NCBI GenBank assembly: GCA_003252195.1
Contig: QKFK01000121.1
Coordinates: 1 to 22,776 of the forward strand
From: Rhodospirillales bacterium
GTDB lineage: Bacteria; Pseudomonadota; Alphaproteobacteria; QKFK01; SZUA-500
Length of the DNA stretch: 22,776 nucleotides
Reading direction: 5' to 3'
Shown here: positions 1 through 9,006 of the stretch, piece by piece
How the letters are laid out: every line of letters begins with the position of its first letter
How positions within the stretch are numbered: position 1 is the stretch's first letter
Translations under genes and position numbers: made by a program
The notes under the pieces: generated by a model
Databases searched by the model: none
Told to the model about the DNA's origin: nothing
What the model saw: only the letters and a program-made list of their open reading frames with translations

Positions 1-220
1 AGAAAGAGGCGCAGGCGGAGAAATCCAACTCACCGATGCCATTGCTCAAACTATGAGCCATGTTCCATCATATGGATATAGGTTCCAAGGCACGCGTTAT
101 GACTGCGGAAGCAGAAAAGGCTTTGTGTTAGCAAATGCAGCTTGTGCTATAGAAAGAGATGATGTCGATGAAGACATTCTTGGCTCTCTAAAAGAGCTAT
201 TAAAACAATACGAAAAATAA
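1..220 (+). CDS. galU: UTP-glucose-1-phosphate uridylyltransferase, C-terminal end (partial)
   Basis: The reading frame is open from the window edge (codons from base 2) to TAA at 218-220, giving 72 visible residues. The stretch GAGGEIQLTDAI followed by YDCGSRKGF is the characteristic C-terminal signature of bacterial GalU, where YDCG(S/K)xxG contributes to the sugar-nucleotide site. GalU makes UDP-glucose from UTP and glucose-1-phosphate in the cytoplasm. It fits the neighbouring pgm (makes glucose-1-phosphate) and ugd (uses UDP-glucose). It is transcribed toward the leftward sugar genes, so it is not in their operon. A hairpin with a T-run follows 26 bases downstream. The N-terminal part lies outside the window. 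Confidence 0.9.
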   Translation, partial: ERGAGGEIQLTDAIAQTMSHVPSYGYRFQGTRYDCGSRKGFVLANAACAIERDDVDEDILGSLKELLKQYEK

Positions 221-246
221 CAGATCAATCTGTATTATTTGAAACT

Positions 247-277
247 AAAAACCTCGGCAACCATACCGAGGTTTTTT
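247..277. terminator. Bidirectional Rho-independent terminator between galU and the GH114 gene
   Basis: The arms CCTCGG (252-257) and CCGAGG (266-271) enclose an 8-base loop. An A-run lies on the left and a T-run (272-277) on the right, so the structure can end transcription from both directions. It serves the convergent galU (+) and GH114 (-) genes. The remaining AT-rich sequence up to 432 shows no gene or other clear signal. Confidence 0.85.
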
Positions 278-432
278 ATATGTCTAAAATAAAACCACTT
301 GCTTAGCTAGAAATTATAAAATCGTCTTAGCCACAGCCTCACAAACCAAGCAGCCTTAGAATAACTTTATTGCTAACAGATAACGCAACGATAACAAACT
401 AGTAAAAATTATAATCAAGAAATGATATTCAC

Positions 433-1596
433 CTAATCTATTGGAGTTAAACTCTCAAGAGCATAATGATTATCCAAACCATCTAGCATCACGCCATCAA
501 AGCCCAAATCAACTATACCTTTGAAATAAACACCCATAATTTCTTTCCATTCCGAATTCCAATATTCGGTTATTATTGTGTTGTCTTTAGTTTTAGACAA
601 CATTCTAAGCCATGATGGATCTGACAATCTCCATGTGTCTTTCCAATAATACCTATCATCAGTTGCTTCTGTTAAAGATTGCTTTGCTATAACTAAGCGC
701 TTAGCCCCCATTTTTTTAAACTTTAATGAGTGCACATCTTCTTTTGAAAGAGCTTCTTTGCCTTTATAGAAAGGATCAATTATCAACATATCATAGTTAC
801 TATCAGCTAGCGCCATCACCCATTCTGCTTTAGAACCATAATTTCTACCATCTGTCATAACTAAGAAATTACGCACGTCTTTTAGACTAGTCACATTATT
901 TGAGTTTTGTAAAAATGGGTCACCATATGGAATTGTATCGAATTTATCTTCGCTATCAGTATCTGCATAAATAGCCATCTTATCTTGAGCGGATTCCATC
1001 TTAGCTGACATCACAGCTTCATCGTCTGAACAATGATCTACAGAAAATTCTACTAACCTACTATTTTTAACAATATCTTTTGTAACTTTTGCAGGTTTTC
1101 TATCTTCACAATATAAACCATTAAAAATAACCCCGTCTAATGATTTGTTATACAAACGATATGGAGTGCCTACGGGCACTTCTGGATCTTTTTTAGAAAA
1201 CATTTGATGTAAGAAAATTTCATTGGGATCAGTTAGACCAGATGTTTTAGCATCAACAAACTCATCAAGATGTTTTTCCCATTCCCCTTTATGAAGCAGA
1301 GCTTCTCCTTCGCGAGCAAGCACAAAAAACTTCTTATTCCGCCCCTTACCATAATCACTTAATGTGGTTACCACATCTCGCAATAAATTGCGATAATTTG
1401 GTATCTTATCTGCTGGCAAAACAATCTTTTCTGGATTGATATCCTCATTATATTTGGTAGATATTCTTTGTTGCATAACATACCAATCTTTAGGTGTCTG
1501 CTGAGCTGACGCCACATTTGACAACAGACAAAAAGACAAGCCGACAAGCAATGATTTATAAGTAATTTTCAAGCTCATTCTTCTTTCTCTCTTCAT
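433..1596 (-). CDS. Secreted GH114/TM1410-like glycoside hydrolase family protein
   Basis: This 387-residue protein has an N-terminal signal peptide (hydrophobic core about residues 15-28, likely cleavage after NVASA). The second half matches the N-terminal part of the TM1410/GH114 TIM barrel: a strand ending in DMLIIDPFYKG (about 273-283), a TEATDDRYYW segment in place of the family's GEAExYRxYW, then YWNSEWKEI and DLGFDGVMLDGLD. The first half (about 68-165) resembles what normally follows those segments: a helix, FFVLAREGEALL in place of the family's FLIIPQNGEELL, then LDGVIFNGLYC. The order of halves is therefore inverted relative to TM1410. GH114 members include the polygalactosaminidase domain of PelA; the substrate here is unknown. 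The ORF opens at 1596, but an ATG at 1578 has a purine-rich leader and is an alternative start. It overlaps the end of the upstream SEL1 gene, suggesting translational coupling. Confidence 0.7.
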   Translation of the reverse strand: MKRERRMSLKITYKSLLVGLSFCLLSNVASAQQTPKDWYVMQQRISTKYNEDINPEKIVLPADKIPNYRNLLRDVVTTLSDYGKGRNKKFFVLAREGEALLHKGEWEKHLDEFVDAKTSGLTDPNEIFLHQMFSKKDPEVPVGTPYRLYNKSLDGVIFNGLYCEDRKPAKVTKDIVKNSRLVEFSVDHCSDDEAVMSAKMESAQDKMAIYADTDSEDKFDTIPYGDPFLQNSNNVTSLKDVRNFLVMTDGRNYGSKAEWVMALADSNYDMLIIDPFYKGKEALSKEDVHSLKFKKMGAKRLVIAKQSLTEATDDRYYWKDTWRLSDPSWLRMLSKTKDNTIITEYWNSEWKEIMGVYFKGIVDLGFDGVMLDGLDNHYALESLTPID

Positions 1597-3913
1597 ATTT
1601 ACACCAGACCTCAGCTAACGCTTCTCCCTTAGGGATTATAGAACCCTTATCATATATTTTACAATAATGATTAATTGCTTCTCTGTGCCTTTGCACTCCA
1701 GCTTTTCTAAATAATCTAGCCGCCAAGCGCCAGTTTTTCTCTACTTCTTTTCCATCAAAATAGAGCTTACCTAAAGCATATTCTGCTTCGTCATAATCTT
1801 GTCTAACCGCTTTTGAATAGAAGGCAACACCATAAGGCACATTCTTTTCTACACCATAGCCATCTACGTAAAATTTACCCATATATGCTTCTGCTGGAGC
1901 ATAGTCTTTATCTGCAGCAAAACGCATAATCTTTGCACTATACTCGGCATTTTCTTTAACATCATCGCCTTTATAATAACGATAAGCCAAAGCAAACTGC
2001 GCCTTAGGATATCCTTGTTTGGCTGATGTTTTATACCAATAAGTAGCCTCTGCCTCATCGGTTATTTTCAAAGTTGGGCCATAGTCAAAATAACGAGCCA
2101 ACTGATATTGCGCATCTGCATCATTCTCATCTTCTGCCATATGATACAAGGCATATAACTTGCCAATATTATCTAACCTATTACCAAGCCTGTCTTCTTT
2201 GTATTTCTTAACATCACCTATATCAATATTATCAAGAATTTCCTTAGCATCCCATTCGCTTTTTGCCTCGACCATATTAAACCAATGAAGCGCTTTTTTT
2301 CTGTCTTGATTTAGCTTATTACCATAAAAATATTCTCTAGCTATAGTTAGTCCCGCCATAACATGCCCTTGCTCAGCTGCCATTGCGAGCCATTTTGAGG
2401 CAAAACCAGGGTTTAACTGAACATCATCACCTTGAAGATAGGTTAATCCCAAAATATATTCGGCCTCCGCATCGTTTTTCTCAGCGGGTATCATCAACCA
2501 TTTAATGGCCTCTTCTGGAGAATAAATAACGATATTACTTTCTTTATCCATATAAAACTGAGCAATTCTTACTAATGCCCTAGGGTTTCCATTATCGGCA
2601 GCATTCTTATACCAATAAAACGCATCTTTAAGGTTCTTTTCGGTGCCACTTCCTTCTTCTAGCATTTTAGCTACTTGATATTGAGCAAAATCATCACCTC
2701 TACGCGCTGCTTTTTGATACCATTTAAATATTTCCTGATAATCTTCCATACCAATAATTGGGGTTGTAAATAAGCTCGCCACTTCTAGCTCTGGAGATTT
2801 ATGCTCTTTAACAGCTTTTTTAATGGTTTTATAAATAGCCTTATCAATCAGTCCTTCTGCCATTTTTTCATCTTTTTTAATGCCTCTACCCTGCTTAATC
2901 ATATAAGCAAGGGCCATTTGCGCCCTTACATAATTTTGTTCAGATGCTTTTTTGTACCAATACGAAGCAACATCTGCATCTTCACGCAAATCGCCACCCC
3001 TATCATATGCGGCACCAACAATAAACATTGCAGGAGCATAACCCTGCTCAGCTGATTTTAAGAACCATTTATAAGCTTCATCTCTATCTTGTTTAATCCC
3101 CTCTCCAAGATATAAAGCCATCGCTAAATCATATTGAAATTGAGGGTGTCCTTCTTCGGCATATTTAAACAACCATCTTGATAAATTTACATTAGCAGGA
3201 TAAGACCTGTCATAAATCTTAAGCGCCCAATAAACTTCTTGAAGAACACGTTTAGATGTCTTGCTTTTACCCATTCTATCAATGATTAAACCCATTGATT
3301 TATCAAACCAATAAGCTGATTTTGTTTTATCTTGAGGCAATCCATATCCTTCAAAATACATACGGCTAATACCAAGCATATAGCGCAACATTCCAACATC
3401 ACGCTCAATATATCTGGTCCATCTAGCTTCATTTGGCTCTTGAGCCTTGCCATATGATTGGTTTTTCTTAACCTCTATACGTTTAATCAGCTCATATTCA
3501 GCAAGATCAGATCCTTCTTTGGCAAACTTCCTTAGAATATCGTTGCTTACTTCAATACTACTACCCTCGGCTCTTCCCATATCAGCAATTTGCCCAAGCA
3601 TAACTTGAGCCTTCCATGAACCGTTTTGAGCTGCGGTTAAAAGCCAATTTATCGAGTTTTCTTTCTCGCCAGAACCAAGTGCTTGCCATGCTTTGGCATA
3701 TTTATCGCCAATATCGCCACTATTTTTTAAAAATTCCATCTGCCCAATCAGCTTTTGGGCATCAACATTTCCCTGTTTGGCATAGGTTAATAATGTATTT
3801 TCTACATAATCATCTTTATAAGATGGCTTTAATGAAAAATACGTGCAAGAGCTCAATATTACCGACAGTAACACCGCATAACTAGAATATTTTAAGCCTT
3901 TTGAACCTGACAT
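1556..3913 (-). CDS. SEL1-repeat outer-membrane-type lipoprotein
   Basis: This 785-residue protein begins with a lipoprotein signal ending in the lipobox LSSC, with Cys23 the expected lipidated residue. The rest is almost entirely SEL1-type helical repeats, about 13 by eye. They follow the pattern A-x-x-WY-x-KAA-x-x-G-x-x-x-AQ-x-x-LA-x-x-Y-x-x-G, for example around AYKWFLKSAEQG, AFYWYKNAADNG and ATYWYKTSAKQG. SEL1 arrays are protein-protein scaffolds. The lipoprotein AlgK in alginate export is a familiar comparison, but no specific homology to it is claimed. The gene overlaps the start of the GH114 gene by 23-41 bases depending on the start used. It lies 81 bases downstream of the phosphomannomutase gene. 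Its specific partner is unknown. Confidence 0.8.
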   Translation of the reverse strand: MSGSKGLKYSSYAVLLSVILSSCTYFSLKPSYKDDYVENTLLTYAKQGNVDAQKLIGQMEFLKNSGDIGDKYAKAWQALGSGEKENSINWLLTAAQNGSWKAQVMLGQIADMGRAEGSSIEVSNDILRKFAKEGSDLAEYELIKRIEVKKNQSYGKAQEPNEARWTRYIERDVGMLRYMLGISRMYFEGYGLPQDKTKSAYWFDKSMGLIIDRMGKSKTSKRVLQEVYWALKIYDRSYPANVNLSRWLFKYAEEGHPQFQYDLAMALYLGEGIKQDRDEAYKWFLKSAEQGYAPAMFIVGAAYDRGGDLREDADVASYWYKKASEQNYVRAQMALAYMIKQGRGIKKDEKMAEGLIDKAIYKTIKKAVKEHKSPELEVASLFTTPIIGMEDYQEIFKWYQKAARRGDDFAQYQVAKMLEEGSGTEKNLKDAFYWYKNAADNGNPRALVRIAQFYMDKESNIVIYSPEEAIKWLMIPAEKNDAEAEYILGLTYLQGDDVQLNPGFASKWLAMAAEQGHVMAGLTIAREYFYGNKLNQDRKKALHWFNMVEAKSEWDAKEILDNIDIGDVKKYKEDRLGNRLDNIGKLYALYHMAEDENDADAQYQLARYFDYGPTLKITDEAEATYWYKTSAKQGYPKAQFALAYRYYKGDDVKENAEYSAKIMRFAADKDYAPAEAYMGKFYVDGYGVEKNVPYGVAFYSKAVRQDYDEAEYALGKLYFDGKEVEKNWRLAARLFRKAGVQRHREAINHYCKIYDKGSIIPKGEALAEVWCKYEERKKNELENYL

Positions 3914-3994
3914 TTAACCCTGCCGAAATTTAAATACATTAAGCCGTAACCCATTCTATATGAAAGCGGTTAAACTCTAGTAAATATTGGCAAT

Positions 3995-5368
3995 TTATAT
4001 TTTAATATTATATGGAGCTAAATATTGATTAGCATCAGCAATTTTTTCAGCTAACGTATCTTTGCTACAAGCCTCGCATCTGGCAATAATAGCAGGTTGA
4101 GTATTAGAAGACCTAAGCAACCACCAGCCACTATCATCAATAAAACGAATACCATCTAAATCGCAAAAGCTTCTGCCTCCAGAAATCATCTTTTGCTTGA
4201 TTTCATCTATAATCTCTTGAGCTTTATCTACCTCAATCCTTATTTCTGGCAAATTATACATTCTTGGAAACTGCGAATATCTTTCAGATATACTTTTGGC
4301 ATTGTCCTTTGAAAACATTGAAACCAAACGGACCGCACTATATATAGCATCATCAAAACCATAATATTTATCTGCAAAGAATATGTGTCCGCTCATTTCT
4401 CCAGCAAGCAATGCTTTTTCTTCTAGCATTTTGCGCTTTATAAAAGAATGACCTGTTTTCCATACAATTGGCAAACCACCAATTTCTTTAATATGATTAA
4501 TTAAGCGTTGAGAAACTTTTACATCTACAATTATTTTAGCAAGAGGGTTATTCTTAACCACATCTTCTGCCAAAAACATTGTAATATCATCACCATACAA
4601 TATTTCTCCATCTGGCAAGGCAACCCCTATCCTATCGGCATCGCCATCAAATGCTATACCAAAATCAGCTTCTCGCCTTTTAACTTCTTCAATTAATTGA
4701 CTCATATTCTTAGGTTCGCTTGGGTCTGGGTGATGAGATGGGAAATTACCATCAACTTCACCATTAATGATTATATGTTCGCCTTTAATTTGAGATACAA
4801 CTTTACTTAAAATTGCCCCTGCCGCGCCATTACCACAATCCCAAATTATTTTCAGAGGTTTTTCGCCCTCATAATCTTTCAATAGCCTTAAGGCATATTC
4901 TTCAGATATATCTAATTCTTGGTACTTACCTTCGCTGGTTATAAAGTCTAAATGCTCTATCATCTGTCCGAGCTCACGTATCTCTTCCCCTAATAAGCTT
5001 TGCCCTTTAATCAGCATTTTAAGCCCGTTATATTCTTTAGGATTATGAGAAGCAGTTATCATTATACCTGCATCAAACTCTTTCGCGATGGCACAATAAT
5101 ACATCATAGGAGTTGTAACCACACCTATATCATATATATCAACGCCACTTTCGATTAACCCTTTTACTAAAGCTTCGTGTATCATAGGAGATGAAACACG
5201 CCCATCTCTACCCAAACAAAGCTTTACCAAACCTTGTTTAGCCATTTTTGATGCAAATGCTTTACCTAAAAGATATGCGCTATCGCTGCAAAACTCACTG
5301 CCATACACACCTCTAATATCAGAGGCTCTCAATATTGCAGTGTTGAACTTAAAATCACCGTCTATCAA
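3995..5368 (-). CDS. manB: Phosphomannomutase/phosphoglucomutase (AlgC/ManB type)
   Basis: This 457-residue alpha-D-phosphohexomutase interconverts mannose-6-P/mannose-1-P and/or glucose-6-P/glucose-1-P. Seen directly are the phosphoserine loop TASHNP (Ser107), the Mg2+ loop DGDADR (Asp241, 243, 245), the sugar-recognition loop GEMSGH (323-328) and the C-terminal phosphate-binding RSSNTQP. GEMSGH is the form found in enzymes that handle both mannose and glucose. The only start that keeps the usual N-terminal segment (RASDIRGVYG) at normal length is a TTG at 5368, 13 bases after the pgm stop. No strong ribosome-binding site precedes it, so it may be translationally coupled to pgm. It probably shares a transcript with ugd and pgm. 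Which sugar is the main substrate cannot be read from sequence. Confidence 0.88.
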   Translation of the reverse strand: MIDGDFKFNTAILRASDIRGVYGSEFCSDSAYLLGKAFASKMAKQGLVKLCLGRDGRVSSPMIHEALVKGLIESGVDIYDIGVVTTPMMYYCAIAKEFDAGIMITASHNPKEYNGLKMLIKGQSLLGEEIRELGQMIEHLDFITSEGKYQELDISEEYALRLLKDYEGEKPLKIIWDCGNGAAGAILSKVVSQIKGEHIIINGEVDGNFPSHHPDPSEPKNMSQLIEEVKRREADFGIAFDGDADRIGVALPDGEILYGDDITMFLAEDVVKNNPLAKIIVDVKVSQRLINHIKEIGGLPIVWKTGHSFIKRKMLEEKALLAGEMSGHIFFADKYYGFDDAIYSAVRLVSMFSKDNAKSISERYSQFPRMYNLPEIRIEVDKAQEIIDEIKQKMISGGRSFCDLDGIRFIDDSGWWLLRSSNTQPAIIARCEACSKDTLAEKIADANQYLAPYNIKI

Positions 5369-5381
5369 ATCAGCACCGTTA

Positions 5382-7016
5382 CTAAGTTATAACCGTAGGT
5401 CCGTCTCTATGAGAACGTTTTTTAAGCTCTGATAATTCTTCTGCTATATCAATAAGCTCTTTTAATGCATCTTGTGGGTCTGCATTTTGTTTAGTTGGGT
5501 TTGGTTCGTATTTTTCAACATAAATTCTAATTGTTGCACCTTCAGTACCAGTACCAGAGGTTCTAAAAATAATACGTGAGCTATCACTAAAGATAATTCT
5601 CAAACCTTGGTTTTTACTAACAGAACCATCTACGCTATCTTTATATGAAAAATTATCCGCCAATTTAACTTCATAAGAACCAAGTTTTTGCCCTTTAAGG
5701 CTATCAAACTTGCTTTCCAAATCTTTCATAACATCGGCAGCAATTTTACTATCCACGGCTTCGTAATCATGGCGTGAATAATAGTTACGACCAAACTTAT
5801 TCCAATGGGTTTTAACAATATCTTCAACGCTAGCACAACGAGTAGCAATAATGTTAAGCCAGAACAAAACCGCCCATAAACCATCTTTCTCACGAACATG
5901 GCTTGAGCCTGTTCCAAAGCTTTCTTCACCGCATAAAGTTACTTTATTAGCGTCCATCAAGTTGCCAAAGAACTTCCACCCTGTTGGCACTTCATAACAT
6001 GTAATTCCATGGTCAGCTGCAACTCTGTCTAAAGCTGATGATGTTGGCATAGAACGAGCCACACCTGCCAAACCACGGTTATAGCCTGGGGCATTCCAAA
6101 ACTCATTTGATAAAACCGCTATACTATCACTTGGGTTAACATAAAACTTCTTACCCAAAATCATATTACGGTCGCCATCGCCATCTGATGCAGCACCAAA
6201 ATCGGCACCTTCATCACCAAACATATAATCAACTAATTCTTTAGCATAAACCAAATTAGGATCAGGGTGTAAACCGCCAAAATCTGGCTTTGGTTCACCA
6301 TTAACTACTGTTCCTTTAGCTGCTCCCAACAAATCTTCTAAAATATATTTTGCATAAGGACCTGTGATTGCATTCATAGCGTCAAAGCGCATTGTAAATT
6401 TGCCTTTTTTGAACAGGGCTTTAATCAAATCAAAATCAAATAGCTTTTGCATTAATTCTGCATAATCTTTTACAGGGTCAATAACCTGCAATTCCATATC
6501 ACCAACTTTTGAAAAACCTATTTCATCAATTTGAGCATCTGCAACATCAAGAATTTTATATTCAGTTATCTTAGTGGTGTTCTCATAAATAGCATCTGTC
6601 ACTTTTTCAGGAGCTGGACCACCATTTGATACATTGTATTTAATACCAAAGTCATGCCCTGGACCACCTGGATTATGGCTTGCAGATAAAACAATTCCGC
6701 CAAATGCATTATATTTACGTATAACACAAGAAACAGCTGGAGTTGACATCAAGCCAGACTTGCCCAAAATAACTTTGCCAAAGCCATTAGCCGCAGCCAT
6801 TTTAATTATAATTTGCGCAGCTTCACGGTTAAAGAATCTACCATCTCCACCTACAACAAGGGTTTTACCTTCTTTATCTGACAAAGCATCAAACACAGAC
6901 TGCACAAAGTTTGCCAAATAATGTGGCTGCTGAAAAACTTCCACCTTTTTGCGCAAACCAGAAGTCCCCGGCTTTTGACCTTCAAAAGCCGCAGTAGCAA
7001 TTGTTTTAATTTCCAT
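5382..7016 (-). CDS. pgm: Alpha-D-glucose phosphoglucomutase
   Basis: This cytoplasmic phosphoglucomutase (about 544 residues, normal for the family) interconverts glucose-6-P and glucose-1-P. Motifs are the N-terminal GTSGLRKKV, the catalytic serine loop SASHNPGGP (Ser113), the metal loop DGDGDR (Asp278, 280, 282), the sugar loop CGEESFGTGSSH and the phosphate-binding RTSGTGTEGAT near the C-terminus. The SASHNPGGP and CGEESFG forms mark the eukaryote-like glucose-specific branch rather than the AlgC branch of its neighbour. A longer frame opens at a TTG (7022), but the ATG at 7016 sits 7 bases after GCGAGG and is the better start. It supplies glucose-1-P to GalU. It lies 78 bases downstream of ugd and 13 bases upstream of the phosphomannomutase gene. 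Confidence 0.93.
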   Translation of the reverse strand: MEIKTIATAAFEGQKPGTSGLRKKVEVFQQPHYLANFVQSVFDALSDKEGKTLVVGGDGRFFNREAAQIIIKMAAANGFGKVILGKSGLMSTPAVSCVIRKYNAFGGIVLSASHNPGGPGHDFGIKYNVSNGGPAPEKVTDAIYENTTKITEYKILDVADAQIDEIGFSKVGDMELQVIDPVKDYAELMQKLFDFDLIKALFKKGKFTMRFDAMNAITGPYAKYILEDLLGAAKGTVVNGEPKPDFGGLHPDPNLVYAKELVDYMFGDEGADFGAASDGDGDRNMILGKKFYVNPSDSIAVLSNEFWNAPGYNRGLAGVARSMPTSSALDRVAADHGITCYEVPTGWKFFGNLMDANKVTLCGEESFGTGSSHVREKDGLWAVLFWLNIIATRCASVEDIVKTHWNKFGRNYYSRHDYEAVDSKIAADVMKDLESKFDSLKGQKLGSYEVKLADNFSYKDSVDGSVSKNQGLRIIFSDSSRIIFRTSGTGTEGATIRIYVEKYEPNPTKQNADPQDALKELIDIAEELSELKKRSHRDGPTVIT

Positions 7017-7094
7017 AATCAAGCCTCGCTCAACAAATAATAGCCAAAAATAAATTTTGGCTATTATAACAAATATTTAAGCTTAAACCAAGAA

Positions 7095-8399
7095 CTAAAC
7101 TCTACCAATAGAGCTATATTCAAATCCTTCTGAACGCATGTCAGCTGGGTCAAATACGTTTCTCAAGTCAACTAACACTCTACCCTTCATGAGCTCTTTA
7201 GTTTTTGCGATTTGCAAGGTTCTAAATTCATTCCATTCTGTAAGGATAACCAAGCAATCAGCATCTTTCATGGTTTCATACGTGCCTTCACACCATTTTA
7301 CACCAGTAATATGCTTTTTAGCTTCTTCCATACTTTGTGGATCATAAACGCTTACGTCAGCGCCAGCATCAACCAATGCAGGAACCACGTCTAGACTTGG
7401 AGAATCACGCATATCATCTGTATTTGGCTTAAATGCCAAGCCAAGAATTGCTATTTTTTTACCTTTAACTGAACCACCGCAAGCTTTAATAACTTTAGTT
7501 GCCATAGCTTTTTTACGGTTAGCATTAACATCAACAGTTGCCTCAATTAATTTGGTTGGGCAGTTATATTGTTGAGCTGTTTTAACCAAAGCCAACGTAT
7601 CTTTAGGGAAACATGAGCCACCATAACCAGGACCAGCATGCAAGAACTTATTACCGATACGTTTATCTAAACCCATACCTTTAGCAACATCATGGACATT
7701 CGCACCAAGCACTTCGCACAAGTCTGCCATTTCATTAATGAAAGAAATCTTCATAGCCAAAAATGCGTTTGATGAATATTTAATCAATTCAGCAGTTCTG
7801 CGTGATGTAAACACAATCGGAGTTTCAATTAAATAAAGCACGCGATATAACTTACGCATAACTTCACGAGCTTTTTCGCTTTCTGCACCAATTACCACAC
7901 GATCTGGGCGCATAAAATCACCAATAGCAGAACCTTCACGCAAGAATTCTGGGTTTGAAACAACATCAAACTCAGCCTTTGGGTTAACTTCTTTGATAAT
8001 TTTTTCAACTTCATCGCCTGTACCAACTGGAACTGTAGATTTATCAACAATCACAGTATAACCATCTAATGAAGCAGCAATTTCTTTAGTTGCTTCGTAA
8101 ACATAAGTCAAATCAGCATGACCATCGCCTCTTCTGGTTGGAGTACCAACAGCAATAAACACAGCATCAGCAGATTTAACGGCGCTTGGCAAATCAGTAG
8201 TAAAGCTCAAACGGCCAGCTTCCACATTGCTAGCAACTAGCTTATCTAAGCCTGGCTCATAAATTGGAATAATTCCGTTTTTAAGTTTTTCAATCTTGCT
8301 ACTATCTTTATCAACGCAGATTACATCTATACCAAATTCTGAGAAACATGCCCCAGAAACCAAACCAACATAACCTGTACCAATCATTGCTACGCGCAT
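7095..8399 (-). CDS. ugd: UDP-glucose 6-dehydrogenase
   Basis: This 434-residue NAD-dependent enzyme oxidises UDP-glucose twice to UDP-glucuronate, a precursor of acidic polysaccharides and lipid A/LPS modifications. The N-terminal Rossmann signature GTGYVGLVSGACFSEFG (7-23) binds NAD. FLREGSAIGDFMRPDR (152-167) is the family segment near the substrate, and GPGYGGSCFPKDT carries the catalytic Cys263. NTDDMRDSPS marks the C-terminal UDP-binding domain. AAGGAGAA just before the ATG is a good ribosome-binding site, and a sigma70-like promoter lies about 60 bases upstream. It is the first gene of the leftward sugar block ugd-pgm-manB, which may extend to the SEL1 and GH114 genes. Confidence 0.95.
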   Translation of the reverse strand: MRVAMIGTGYVGLVSGACFSEFGIDVICVDKDSSKIEKLKNGIIPIYEPGLDKLVASNVEAGRLSFTTDLPSAVKSADAVFIAVGTPTRRGDGHADLTYVYEATKEIAASLDGYTVIVDKSTVPVGTGDEVEKIIKEVNPKAEFDVVSNPEFLREGSAIGDFMRPDRVVIGAESEKAREVMRKLYRVLYLIETPIVFTSRRTAELIKYSSNAFLAMKISFINEMADLCEVLGANVHDVAKGMGLDKRIGNKFLHAGPGYGGSCFPKDTLALVKTAQQYNCPTKLIEATVDVNANRKKAMATKVIKACGGSVKGKKIAILGLAFKPNTDDMRDSPSLDVVPALVDAGADVSVYDPQSMEEAKKHITGVKWCEGTYETMKDADCLVILTEWNEFRTLQIAKTKELMKGRVLVDLRNVFDPADMRSEGFEYSSIGRV

Positions 8400-8454
8400 C
8401 TAACTTCTCCTTGTGATTGGCTTATATAAAAGCCACAAATTTAATAGTGATTGC

Positions 8455-8482
8455 ATTTTATATCTTTATAACAAATACGCAA
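8455..8482 (-). promoter_or_regulatory. Predicted sigma70 promoter for ugd and the sugar block
   Basis: On the minus strand, TTGCGT (8477-8482) and TAAAAT (8455-8460) are separated by 16 bases. The leader between it and ugd can form a short hairpin from TGGCTT/AAGCCA arms at 8418-8435. The prediction rests on motif match only. Confidence 0.45.
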
Positions 8483-8519
8483 GCCTACAGAGATGATTTT
8501 ATACAGTTTTTTAATCACA

Positions 8520-8984
8520 TTATTTTTCGATTTGTAGCAAAACGCTTTTTGCGTCATTTAGCTTAGATGCTAAATAATCAGAACCACCTTTATCTGGATG
8601 AAGCTTCATCATCAATTGTTTATAGACTTTTTTAACTTCTTCGCGTGAAGCATCTGGTTTAACCCCAAGTATTTTCCTTGCTTCTTCTACCGTCATTTTA
8701 GAACCAAATGACTTTGGTTCATATTGCTCTTTTGCACCAAATATATCTTGCATATTCTTTATAAAAGCCCCTGCTCTAACTATTCGAGAAACCCATAAAA
8801 AGAAAATACTCAACAAACCTACAATTGGCTGCATACGGCCAGATAATGTTAAAAGAAGCAATATAATTACAAGCAACGCAAACCATATGGCAGAGCGAAA
8901 TTTTGCAAAATCTGCCGATGCTACAGTCTTTTTTAGAAATATGATTAAGCCTAGAAGCAAAATGCTCCATACAATCATTACCAC
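8520..8984 (-). CDS. Membrane-anchored J-domain protein, Pam18/Tim14-like
   Basis: This 154-residue protein has two to three hydrophobic segments in the first 70 residues (about 3-17, 33-47, 53-68) and a C-terminal J domain (about 98-154). The invariant HPD tripeptide is at 129-131, within KLHPDKGGSDYLASKLN. The J domain would stimulate an Hsp70/DnaK ATPase at the inner face of the membrane. The arrangement of N-terminal membrane anchor, C-terminal J domain and HPDKGGSxYxAxKxNxAK resembles mitochondrial Tim14/Pam18, and alphaproteobacteria commonly encode such proteins. The start is GTG at 8984 (GGCGGG 6 bases upstream) or ATG at 8978. It follows mipZ by about 22 bases, so it is probably the last gene of the dac-mipZ operon. 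Client proteins are unknown. Confidence 0.85.
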   Translation of the reverse strand: MVMIVWSILLLGLIIFLKKTVASADFAKFRSAIWFALLVIILLLLTLSGRMQPIVGLLSIFFLWVSRIVRAGAFIKNMQDIFGAKEQYEPKSFGSKMTVEEARKILGVKPDASREEVKKVYKQLMMKLHPDKGGSDYLASKLNDAKSVLLQIEK

Positions 8985-9006
8985 TAGCTACCCGCCTTAT
9001 ATTAAA

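Noticed and set aside
6634..6921. Open frame opposite pgm and similar overlapping frames inside other genes
   Set aside because: They lie antisense or out of frame within well-supported genes and show no recognisable protein features.
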